From: RGIG5579 sp045590715
Lineage (GTDB): Bacteria; Bacillota; Clostridia; Oscillospirales; SIG627
Assembly: GCA_045590715.1 (NCBI GenBank)
Contig: JAZNRO010000106.1
Coordinates: 1 to 20,339 of the forward strand
DNA: 20,339 bases
Direction: 5' to 3'
Program-made: the position numbers and the translations under genes
Notes under the pieces: model-generated
Told to the model about the DNA's origin: nothing
Seen by the model: the letters and a program-made list of their open reading frames with translations, nothing else
Databases searched by the model: none
Part shown: positions 13,766-20,234 of the stretch, in pieces
Layout of the letters: each line of letters begins with the position of its first letter
Position numbering within the stretch: position 1 is the stretch's first letter

Positions 13766-14710
13766 TTAAAAAATATTTTTCAGGTCTTCTCCGCGGCTGA
13801 TGGCGATCCAAAGGCGTACGTAAGTACTGATAAAGGAGGAAGAATACAAAGGAATAATATGAAGGCGGTCAAACTCCTTGGAACTTAAATAGGTGGTTCC
13901 TTCCTTCACGTTTACTACAAAAACGGGAACCCCTTTTTCCGATACGGAAAGACAGAATTTTTCAAAGCCTTGATTGGAGGTATTTAAAGTACCGGAATGA
14001 TAGGGGCGGAAAATGATGGCATTGCAATTTCCAACGTTAAAATCATATTTACCGCCGGGGCAAGCGTCTACAACCAGAATACTGGGGCCTTCGCATAGAG
14101 TGAAGGCGCCGAGGCCCTCTCTCTCCTCCAGGGTATCAAAAACGGTAATCTCACCGTCAGAAAGAGATGCATAAAACTTACCGTCTACGCTGAAAAGAGA
14201 ATCGTCCCCTTCTCTGTGAGAAAGGAGCTTTTCACCTCTGTGAAAATGGACGCATCCGTTTTCATTCTGATAGGCTACAAAAACGCCGCTTCCCTTCTTC
14301 TGCTTGATAAATTCCACCGCGGCGGCAAAATTTACAAGACCGTTGGAACGGGGATTATCCAGAGGAAAATTACTGGAAACCAATACCACGGGGATGCTCT
14401 TTGTGCCGAGGGCATAAGAAAGAGCAGAAGCGGAATACTGGATGGTGTCGGTACCGTGGGTCACAATAATACCGTCATAGTCTCCTCCGGCTTCTTTCAC
14501 AACACACTCTACAAGAAGGTTCAGATCAGAATAAGTTAAATTTTCGCTGAGGATGGAATAAGGTTCACGGGTAATGAAATTGACCTTATTTCCATATAAA
14601 CTTTCATACTGATCAATGAGCAAACGGCCGGTTTTACCGTCGGGAGAGATGAAACCGTCGCTTATCATACTACCGATGGTACCACCGGTAAAAACAACAA
14701 GAATATTCAT
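13766..14710 (-). CDS. Asparaginase-fold enzyme (L-asparaginase/glutaminase type I-like), substrate uncertain
   Basis: This 314-residue cytosolic protein has the asparaginase fold. Motifs are FTGGTIGS near the N-terminus (T11, equivalent to the nucleophile threonine), VTHGTDT (T87-D88 of the second triad), VVLVSSNFPLDNPRSNG, and the C-terminal half RPYHSGTLN with a final region resembling ordinary type I enzymes. The lysine that completes the second triad (K162 in E. coli AnsB) is not at its usual distance before the conserved F/S: an ungapped fit places S164 there, with K161 three residues away. The substrate may therefore not be asparagine. It starts 7 bases after the TIR-V4R stop, and its own stop is followed by the intra-operon hairpin. 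No signal peptide is present. Confidence 0.88.
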   Translation of the reverse strand: MNILVVFTGGTIGSMISDGFISPDGKTGRLLIDQYESLYGNKVNFITREPYSILSENLTYSDLNLLVECVVKEAGGDYDGIIVTHGTDTIQYSASALSYALGTKSIPVVLVSSNFPLDNPRSNGLVNFAAAVEFIKQKKGSGVFVAYQNENGCVHFHRGEKLLSHREGDDSLFSVDGKFYASLSDGEITVFDTLEEREGLGAFTLCEGPSILVVDACPGGKYDFNVGNCNAIIFRPYHSGTLNTSNQGFEKFCLSVSEKGVPVFVVNVKEGTTYLSSKEFDRLHIIPLYSSSFISTYVRLWIAISRGEDLKNIF

Positions 14711-14717
14711 AGATAAC

Positions 14718-15728
14718 TTAATCCTCTTTCACCGTAATTCCAAATTCACAGGTGTTTTTAAAGTGACTCTTTAAAGGACAAGCCTTACAAGTAAGTTCCA
14801 CCTTAACATCGCCAAGAAGCGTTTCCATCACACCGGTACAATAACCGCGAATAAAGGAACAGATCTTTCTCTTCTTTCCTTTATCTACCAAAAAGGCTTC
14901 GCTGATGGAAAGCGTTCCCGTCAGGCTGTCAGACGCTTCGTCATACTCAACGTCAACGGAAAACTTACCCCAACCTACAGCGGAATCAAAGGCGCACCAC
15001 TTTTTCAGTTTTCGGCTAATATCAGGAATAGTGTAGCCCATTTCCCACTGATTATTAATTCTCTCGCCGAAATTCTTACCGCTTATGTAACCGCTGGAGA
15101 AAAAGATCTCTTCCGCCGCATCGGCATCCTGGGAAATTTCCACTACCTTTTCAAAAATACCGCCCATCATATTGGTCAAGGTATCGGTACGGAAACTAAC
15201 GTTTCTCTGATGATCCTCGGGATTGATCATAATACCGCGATCGGGGATATATTCAAACACGGTTTTGGTATGCTGGGAAACGACCTCTTCTTCTACCTCG
15301 GGAACGATGACAGGTTTCTCTTTTTTCGGAAGACGTTCTTCTACCGCAGAAAGAATGGCGGGAAGATAGGTGCTGAACTCGTTTTCCACCGCCATAATAC
15401 GCTGTTTTCTACCGATGTAATAGCGCAGTTCATCGTTTAATTCATACTCTTCCACAAAAACGGGCAGAACCGGAATCTTGCGGTCGATCATAATATCCAC
15501 TTCGTTTAGCACGTGATCCGATTCATTGGTTTTTTCAGAAGCTACAAGGAGTACAAGCAGGCACTCATCCAGCGCTTTTACCAGGCGCTTTGCATAATTG
15601 ACACCGCCTTCTACGTCACGCGGTGCAATAAAACAGTCTACTCCATGATTTTCAAGATATTCTACAATAGCATCCGCGCGTTCTTTGTCGGATGAACTAT
15701 AGCTAATAAATACTTCTTTCATCATCAT
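14718..15728 (-). CDS. TIR-V4R fusion protein (candidate NAD-consuming signal generator with ligand-sensor domain)
   Basis: Residues about 4-110 form a TIR domain: KEVFISYSSSDKERA, GVDCFIAPRDVEGG, and a glutamate (E76, in SDHVLNEVDIM) at the place of the catalytic Glu of NAD-cleaving TIRs. An acidic linker (about 133-155) leads to a C-terminal domain (about 160-336) that fits the V4R ligand-binding fold by its pattern: FFSSGYISGKNFGE, AFDSAVGWGKF, CSFIRGYCTGVMETLLGDVKVE, and a cysteine cluster C314, C317, C327. V4R domains bind small molecules in XylR/DmpR-type regulators and BchJ. ATG at 15728 is the first of three in a row after an AGGGGG site. It is the first gene of the operon, with its own promoter. 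TIR is well supported; V4R is by pattern only. Confidence 0.85.
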   Translation of the reverse strand: MMMKEVFISYSSSDKERADAIVEYLENHGVDCFIAPRDVEGGVNYAKRLVKALDECLLVLLVASEKTNESDHVLNEVDIMIDRKIPVLPVFVEEYELNDELRYYIGRKQRIMAVENEFSTYLPAILSAVEERLPKKEKPVIVPEVEEEVVSQHTKTVFEYIPDRGIMINPEDHQRNVSFRTDTLTNMMGGIFEKVVEISQDADAAEEIFFSSGYISGKNFGERINNQWEMGYTIPDISRKLKKWCAFDSAVGWGKFSVDVEYDEASDSLTGTLSISEAFLVDKGKKRKICSFIRGYCTGVMETLLGDVKVELTCKACPLKSHFKNTCEFGITVKED

Positions 15729-15745
15729 TCCCCCTTTTTTTCTAA

Positions 15746-15774
15746 ATTATACGCTTTTTTCCATCTTTTTTCAA
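15746..15774 (-). promoter_or_regulatory. Promoter of the TIR operon
   Basis: On the minus strand TTGAAA (15769-15774) and TATAAT (15746-15751) are 17 bases apart; the leader to the ATG is about 12 bases. The upstream gene ends in a terminator, so the operon is independently expressed. No clear operator is seen. Confidence 0.72.
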
Positions 15775-15808
15775 GTATCTTTGACAAAAAAATGAACAAA
15801 ATGAAAAC

Positions 15809-15836
15809 AAAAAAGCCCCGGGCAAAAGCCTAGGAC
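15809..15836 (-). terminator. Terminator of the GHL10/small membrane protein operon
   Basis: On the minus strand an imperfect 9-bp stem (15828-15836 with 15815-15823; two G-U pairs and one mismatch) around a TTTT loop is followed by six T. It overlaps the stop codon of the upstream gene. Confidence 0.7.
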
Positions 15837-16147
15837 TCTTTTTCGTTTTTATTCGGATAAATGCCAAGAAGAAGGTCGGTTCGAACAAAGGCAAAAAGCC
15901 TTTTTGCTTTGTTTTCATAGCCTTGGGCCGCAGAAGTCAGGCAAATTAAATACAAAAGCAAATTTTTCTTTTGAGGATGCTTTTTTCTTTTTTGTCTTTT
16001 CTCCAGTTCCGCCAGATACTCTCTTTCCATTGCCCTTTTCTCAAAAGCTTTTCTTTCACGGAAAAAGAAAAGCAGAAGATCGAAATAAGCAATGATCAAA
16101 ACCAGAAAAAAAAGAGTAAGAATCCCAAAAAGTACAGCAAGTTTCAT
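15830..16147 (-). CDS. Small single-pass membrane protein, unknown function
   Basis: I do not recognise this 105-residue protein. It has an N-terminal membrane helix (about residues 5-29, rich in Leu/Phe/Ile), then a strongly basic, Arg/Lys/Glu-rich stretch (about 30-62) that is probably cytosolic and helical or coiled-coil, then a more hydrophobic region and a charged tail NKNEKES. Its ATG overlaps the stop of the upstream GHL10 gene by 4 bases (ATGA), so it is translationally coupled and co-expressed. That coupling, together with the anchor, suggests work at the envelope with the upstream protein, but this is inference. Confidence 0.75.
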   Translation of the reverse strand: MKLAVLFGILTLFFLVLIIAYFDLLLFFFRERKAFEKRAMEREYLAELEKRQKRKKHPQKKNLLLYLICLTSAAQGYENKAKRLFAFVRTDLLLGIYPNKNEKES

Positions 16148-17475
16148 TCTGCCTCCTTACCCGATTCAGTGGCGGAGAACACTTGGAAAAGTGCATCCTT
16201 TACACCGGAACTGTTCTTCTGAATATCTTCAAAGCCGTACTGGATACTACCGGCAGAAGAAGTGTGGTTTCTGGCTTCCTTGATCTGCAAGGCGATCTCT
16301 TCCCCGCCGGCCGAAAACTCACCGGCTTTATATGCACTGTGGGAGATCACAAGTTTTACACTGCTTCCGATCAGTTTTGAATTCCACCAGTCCGCAAGAA
16401 CATCAAAAGATGCCACCGTATTCTCCCTATCCCAATAAAGCTGGGGAGAAACGTAATCAATATATCCGCCTTTCACCCAGGCAAGGGTGTCGCAGTAAAG
16501 AGCGGAGTATGCTTCCATACCGGAGGTCTGACTACCTTCCGGATCATTAGCAGCGTTTTTCCAGATACCGAAGGGGCTGACGCCGAAGGTCATTTCCCCA
16601 GAAACGGCTTTTACCGCTTTATAGCTTTCTTCCACCATTAAGTTTACATTCTGTCTGCGCCAGTCTTCCACAGAAAGGGTGGTATTGCTTTTTTCATAAG
16701 AAGCCGTATCATCCAAAACCCCGTTTTCTACCGGGTAAGGGTAGAAATAGTCGTCGTATAACACACCGGCGATTTTATAGGAAGAGCAAAGTTCCTTTAC
16801 TCCTTCTACCACAAGTTTTCGAACTTCCGGCACGCCGGGATCAAAATATAGCTTGCCGTCATAGAACAAGGTCCAGTCGGGATTTTTCTTTGCCGGATTT
16901 TCATCGCTCAAATCCGCCAGCGCAGATTTCTTATCCTCAAATTTAGCAGAGCTGATACGGTAGGGATTTACCCAGGCAACCACATCAATATCCTTTTCTC
17001 CGGCCTTTTCAACGAGATATGCCAAAGGATCCATGGGCAATTTGTCACCCTCGTTCTTCACGATAAAACGGGAGGTGGGAAAAACCTGGGATTCATAAAG
17101 AGCGTCTGCCGAGGGACGGACCTGAAAATAAATGGTATTAAATCCCGTGCTTTCGCACTCTTTCACAATGCTGTCAAGTTCGGCCGCAAGTTCCTCTGCA
17201 CTTTTTTCTCTGCCGGAGGGGAAATTCAGATTATAGACGCTGGCAATATAGACACCGCGGATCTCGTCTTCATAATTTTCCACCGTTTCTTTTAAAAAAG
17301 GATCAACAAAAGGCTCTGCCGGCTCTTCCTTATAAACAGAAGAATCAAAAAGGAGCGCACCGCCAAGAAGGAATGCAAACAGGCAAACGAAAATACACAC
17401 GTAAATTACCGTGCGCAAAACAAATCTTTTTTTCTGAAGGAAAAATTGCTGTTCATTAAACCAAGGATCTTGCAT
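16144..17475 (-). CDS. Membrane-anchored GHL10/YngK-type glycoside hydrolase-like protein
   Basis: The 443-residue protein has an N-terminal signal anchor (about residues 18-44), a Pro/Glu-rich spacer and a TIM-barrel domain of the GHL10 (DUF187) family from about residue 71. Family stretches are EIRGVYIASVYNLNFPS, GFNTIYFQVRPSADALY, DVVAWVNPYRIS, LYFDPGVPEVRKLV, YDDYFYPYP with likely active-site acids, FGVSPFGIW and DYVSPQLYWDR. YngK and relatives are secreted or anchored and are thought to act on cell-wall or extracellular polysaccharides; the substrate is unproven. ATG at 17475 has GGGAGG upstream. A promoter (TTGTAA, 17 bases, TATACT) lies at 17503-17531. It is divergent from cysK and is followed by an overlapping small membrane protein gene. 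Confidence 0.9.
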   Translation of the reverse strand: MQDPWFNEQQFFLQKKRFVLRTVIYVCIFVCLFAFLLGGALLFDSSVYKEEPAEPFVDPFLKETVENYEDEIRGVYIASVYNLNFPSGREKSAEELAAELDSIVKECESTGFNTIYFQVRPSADALYESQVFPTSRFIVKNEGDKLPMDPLAYLVEKAGEKDIDVVAWVNPYRISSAKFEDKKSALADLSDENPAKKNPDWTLFYDGKLYFDPGVPEVRKLVVEGVKELCSSYKIAGVLYDDYFYPYPVENGVLDDTASYEKSNTTLSVEDWRRQNVNLMVEESYKAVKAVSGEMTFGVSPFGIWKNAANDPEGSQTSGMEAYSALYCDTLAWVKGGYIDYVSPQLYWDRENTVASFDVLADWWNSKLIGSSVKLVISHSAYKAGEFSAGGEEIALQIKEARNHTSSAGSIQYGFEDIQKNSSGVKDALFQVFSATESGKEAE

Positions 17476-17502
17476 TGGTACCTCCCTATTTTTCTTTCTT
17501 TC

Positions 17503-17531
17503 AGTATATCAAACTTTTTTTGAATTTACAA
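17503..17531 (-). promoter_or_regulatory. Promoter of the GHL10 gene
   Basis: On the minus strand TTGTAA (17526-17531) and TATACT (17503-17508) are separated by 17 bases, with the ATG 27 bases beyond the -10. Confidence 0.6.
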
Positions 17532-17557
17532 GGTTATTTCTCATCTACTTGATTTTA

Positions 17558-17586
17558 TTGACGAAAGGGAAAAATTATCCTATAAT
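17558..17586 (+). promoter_or_regulatory. Promoter of cysK
   Basis: TTGACG (17558-17563) and TATAAT (17581-17586) are 17 bases apart. The 30-base leader is too short for a T-box or SAM riboswitch, so no RNA control element is seen for this sulphur gene. Confidence 0.8.
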
Positions 17587-17616
17587 GATAAAAGAAAAAT
17601 TTTTTGAGGGTATAAA

Positions 17617-18540
17617 ATGATTTACAAGTCTATTTCAGATCTCATTGGAAACACTCCCCTGTTGCATCTTTCCAGACTGGAAAAAGAACTGGGGCTTCGG
17701 GCAAAACTGCTTGCAAAAATCGAAAGCGCCAACCCTGCGGGAAGCGCAAAAGACCGAATTGCCAGACAAATGATCCTGGATGCGGAAAAAAACGGTCTTC
17801 TTATGCCGGGTTATACCATTATTGAGCCCACCAGTGGAAATACCGGAATCGGCCTTGCGGCACTGGCGGCGGAAAAAGGCTACAAAACCATTTTCACCAT
17901 GCCGGAAACCATGAGCCTGGAAAGAAGAATGCTTTTAAAGGCTTACGGGGCAGAGATCGTTCTAACAAGCGCCGAAAAAGGAATGAGCGGTGCCATAGAA
18001 AAAGCGGAAGAACTGCACCGCGAAATTAAGACAAGCTTTATCGCCGGCCAGTTTGATAATCCTTCCAACGCCAAGGCTCACTATGAAAATACCGGCCCGG
18101 AGATCTGGAAGGACACCGAAGGAAATCTGGATCTTTTCATCTCTTGTGTTGGAACCGGCGGTACCATTACCGGCACGGGAAAATATTTAAAGGAAATGAA
18201 TCCCGAGATTAAAATCGTAGCCGTTGAGCCGAAAAACAGTGCGGTATTATCGGGAAATAAGGCCGGTGCCCACGGGATCCAAGGAATCGGCGCCGGATTT
18301 ATCCCCAAAGTTCTGGATACCAAAATTTACGATGATATTTATCTTGCCACCGAGGAAGAATCATACAAGGCTGCAAAGCTTCTTGCCACAAAAGAAGGCC
18401 TTCTATGCGGAATTTCCTCCGGCGCCGCTCTCTCCTGCGCCATAAGCCTAGCAAAAAAAGAAGAGATGGCGGGAAAAGTAATCGTTCTGATCCTGCCCGA
18501 CACCGGCGAACGCTACCTTTCCACTCCCCTATTTGAATAA
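17617..18540 (+). CDS. cysK: Cysteine synthase (O-acetylserine sulphhydrylase)
   Basis: This PLP enzyme makes L-cysteine from O-acetylserine and sulphide in the cytosol. The 307 residues show the family start ISDLIGNTPLL, the PLP-binding lysine K45 in NPAGSAKDR, the substrate loop TSGNTG, PETMSLERR, the PLP phosphate loop GTGGTITGTG, and the C-terminal GISSGAA and LPDTGERYLST. Length is normal and there is no CBS domain, so it is CysK rather than cystathionine beta-synthase. ATG at 17617 follows GAGGG. It is monocistronic between its own promoter and terminator. No cysE is present nearby. Confidence 0.96.
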   Translation: MIYKSISDLIGNTPLLHLSRLEKELGLRAKLLAKIESANPAGSAKDRIARQMILDAEKNGLLMPGYTIIEPTSGNTGIGLAALAAEKGYKTIFTMPETMSLERRMLLKAYGAEIVLTSAEKGMSGAIEKAEELHREIKTSFIAGQFDNPSNAKAHYENTGPEIWKDTEGNLDLFISCVGTGGTITGTGKYLKEMNPEIKIVAVEPKNSAVLSGNKAGAHGIQGIGAGFIPKVLDTKIYDDIYLATEEESYKAAKLLATKEGLLCGISSGAALSCAISLAKKEEMAGKVIVLILPDTGERYLSTPLFE

Positions 18541-18576
18541 AGAAACGCGGACAAAAGTCCGCGTTTTCTTTTTATA
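18541..18576. terminator. Terminator between cysK and the convergent gene
   Basis: AAACGCGGAC (18543-18552) pairs with GTCCGCGTTT (18557-18566) around AAAA, followed by TTCTTTTT. With A-rich sequence on the left it may also end the minus-strand gene whose stop is at 18580. Confidence 0.9.
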
Positions 18577-18579
18577 ATC

Positions 18580-18969
18580 TTACTGTAAAAAAGCCTTATT
18601 ACCGTCAAACATGAGAGTATGTTTTCCCACAGTCTTGGTATCCCAGCGATCGTGCTCACCGTCACAGTTAGGATAATGATCGATCCACTGATAAATAGGA
18701 AATTCCAAAATGATATTATTACCGGAAATCTTGCAAGTAACATCCATATAGACACCCCTACCGCTATCAATGGCAGAAAGCTTTGCTACTGCGAGGATCT
18801 CGCCTTTCTCATTCAAAAACTGCACCTCACCTTTTGCAAAAATAAGAGCAAAAATTCCTTCTTTTTCAAAAGAAATAAAGGTTTCTGAAATATGACCGGA
18901 TGCAAGTTGAAATTTGCTTTCTCCGCCGGCTGTATTGCTATCAAATACAAAATCAATTTTTCTATCCAT
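18580..18969 (-). CDS. Hypothetical protein, predicted beta-rich
   Basis: I do not recognise this 129-residue protein. There is no signal peptide or membrane helix. Alternating hydrophobic residues throughout (KIDFVFDS, ISETFISFEKEGIFALIFAKGEVQFL, NNIILEFPIYQWIDHYPNCD) suggest a mostly beta sandwich or barrel, with a late Trp/His/Asp-rich stretch (EHDRWDTKTVGKHTLMFDG). The gene is real by its context: AGGAGG upstream of the ATG, an extended -10 promoter, and a terminator behind it. It is read in the same direction as the C39 peptidase gene but has its own promoter. Confidence 0.8.
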   Translation of the reverse strand: MDRKIDFVFDSNTAGGESKFQLASGHISETFISFEKEGIFALIFAKGEVQFLNEKGEILAVAKLSAIDSGRGVYMDVTCKISGNNIILEFPIYQWIDHYPNCDGEHDRWDTKTVGKHTLMFDGNKAFLQ

Positions 18970-18991
18970 TCTATCCCCTCCTTACACTTTC

Positions 18992-19020
18992 ATTATATCA
19001 CAAAAAGAAAAATTCTGCAA
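18992..19020 (-). promoter_or_regulatory. Promoter of the 129-residue hypothetical gene
   Basis: On the minus strand TTGCAG (19015-19020) and TATAAT (18992-18997) are 17 bases apart, with TGA directly before the -10 (extended -10). Confidence 0.72.
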
Positions 19021-19071
19021 ATTTTAATAGAAAAGACGCTTTCATTAAGAAGATCGCATTCCCATAGATTT

Positions 19072-19875
19072 TTACTTATTCTTTGAAATGTACACCGCTT
19101 GACTGCCAAGCTGGGCAAAACGCGCTTCTACAATTTCTTTTTGATAGGCGACGGTGGCGCCTGTCATAGGATCATTGAGAAAATATCTGCTTTCATCATA
19201 CCCAACAAGTACCAGGCAATGCTCCCCGGCGATCCAAGTAAAAACAGAGCCGTCTTCCAAATACCAGCTGTTCCCCTCTTTTGCGCTTTTCATTCCCATG
19301 GTCGCCCAGATCAGTATAGGTTCACTGCGATCTATATAATCAGTGCATAATTGTTTCAAAGACTTTCCCGTGATCTTTACGGCAGTACAGCTTTTACAAT
19401 TCCGGTTAATTGCAGAAACGATGGGATCTGCAAAACATCCGTATGAATTTTTATGAAAGGGGTCTCCTGCAAAAACTTTGTTGGGATCCGGGCCGTAGAG
19501 TTTCCCTTCTTTTGTGTAAAAATTCATACTACTGTGAAGCCAGTAGCGGGCAAAATCTTCTGCCGAAACATCCACACCGTAATACTGCAAGACCATCGTT
19601 GCTGCTACCGACTCACAGCCGGTTGGCAAAGCGGGATATTGGCAAATGGTAGGTACCAAAAGATGCTTTTCCTTTTTTTCTATGGGCACACTTTCATAAG
19701 GAACCGGATTTTCCGTGGTCCCATTGATATTCGGAACTGCCAATTCATTCAAGGCGATTATTTTCTCTTCCCTTCCAGGGCCAAAAAGAATTCGTACAAT
19801 AATCAAAGAAAATAAAATAAAACAAAATAAAATATTGCAGATTCTTATTGTATTCGTATGTTTTTTTCTCTTCAT
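19072..19875 (-). CDS. Membrane-anchored C39-family cysteine peptidase
   Basis: This 267-residue protein has a basic N-terminus and one membrane helix (about residues 11-31), a spacer, and a C39-like papain-fold domain from about residue 70. The oxyanion glutamine is Q79 (ICQYPALP), the catalytic cysteine C87 in PTGCESVAATMVL, the histidine H219 in AGEHCLVLVGYD and the aspartate D235 in LNDP. It resembles stand-alone extracellular C39_2 peptidases rather than the N-terminal domain of bacteriocin exporters; no ABC domain or leader peptide gene is nearby. ATG at 19875 with AGGAAG upstream is preferred over an in-frame TTG at 19890. The promoter carries repeated TTAGAC-type boxes, so expression is probably switched by a repressor. 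Confidence 0.87.
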   Translation of the reverse strand: MKRKKHTNTIRICNILFCFILFSLIIVRILFGPGREEKIIALNELAVPNINGTTENPVPYESVPIEKKEKHLLVPTICQYPALPTGCESVAATMVLQYYGVDVSAEDFARYWLHSSMNFYTKEGKLYGPDPNKVFAGDPFHKNSYGCFADPIVSAINRNCKSCTAVKITGKSLKQLCTDYIDRSEPILIWATMGMKSAKEGNSWYLEDGSVFTWIAGEHCLVLVGYDESRYFLNDPMTGATVAYQKEIVEARFAQLGSQAVYISKNK

Positions 19876-19892
19876 GGCTTCTTCCTGCAAGG

Positions 19893-19946
19893 TTTGTCTA
19901 ATCTATTAGTCAAATATAGTCTAACACATTAGACAAATTATGTCAA
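19893..19946 (-). promoter_or_regulatory. Promoter of the C39 peptidase gene with a cluster of operator-like boxes
   Basis: On the minus strand TTGACA (19941-19946) and TAGACT (19918-19923) are 17 bases apart. Boxes of the same motif overlap them: ATTAGACAAA at 19928-19937, ATTAGTCAAA at 19905-19914, TAGTCTAA at 19918-19925, and TTTGTCTAAT at 19893-19902, which is the exact reverse complement of the first. This is typical of a repressor-controlled promoter; the regulator is not in the window. Confidence 0.68.
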
Positions 19947-19977
19947 GAAAGAAAAACATGAAAACACCCCGAACATT

Positions 19978-20006
19978 AGCGTGTTATCCTTAACGGAGAA
20001 CACGCT
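19978..20006. repeat. Hairpin upstream of array B
   Basis: AGCGTGTT (19978-19985) and AACACGCT (19999-20006) pair perfectly, with an inner TCC/GGA pair set (19987-19989, 19995-19997). No T-run follows, so it is not an obvious terminator. Confidence 0.6.
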
Positions 20007-20011
20007 GTCAA

Positions 20012-20177
20012 ATCCGTTTTCAACGGGTGAAATCCACCTATGGTGGATGAAATCGCTTTCGCGATGAAATCCTGCTTTGCAGGGTTGTATTTAGACGAAT
20101 TTGATTTCATCCAAGGACTTTTCCTTGGGTTTCATCTGAGTAAAGCGAAGATTTCATCGTGGCTTAGCCACGATTTC
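20012..20177. repeat. Hairpin array B (seven hairpins, GAA/TTC linkers)
   Basis: Left half, GAA linkers: 20012-20028 (7 pairs), 20032-20048 (7, perfect), 20052-20065 (5, perfect), 20069-20085 (7). Central spacer: 20086-20108. Right half, TTC linkers: 20109-20130 (8), 20134-20152 (5 of 7 pairs, with adjacent G-A and A-G oppositions), 20156-20174 (8, perfect), ending with TTC. All hairpins begin ATC and end GAT or GGT; three have a T-G pair next to the outer end. Stems differ from each other and from array A, yet pairing is kept. No coding sequence is supported. Confidence 0.87.
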
Positions 20178-20190
20178 ATTAAACCAACAA

Positions 20191-20234
20191 AAAAAGAGAG
20201 GACATTTCGGGCTTCCGATTTGTTCTCTCTTTTT
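20191..20234. terminator. Terminator-like long hairpin next to array B
   Basis: Positions 20191-20204 pair with 20221-20234 (14 pairs, one G-T), then an unpaired TT on each side, then an inner TCGG/CCGA stem (20207-20210, 20215-20218) with loop GCTT. The A-run and T-run make it usable in both directions. Confidence 0.8.

Noticed and set aside
17587..17616. T-box or SAM riboswitch before cysK
   Set aside because: The leader is only about 30 bases and has no such structure.
19072..19875. Bacteriocin exporter or leader-peptide processing system
   Set aside because: The C39 protein lacks an ABC transporter domain and no leader-peptide gene is found within the window.
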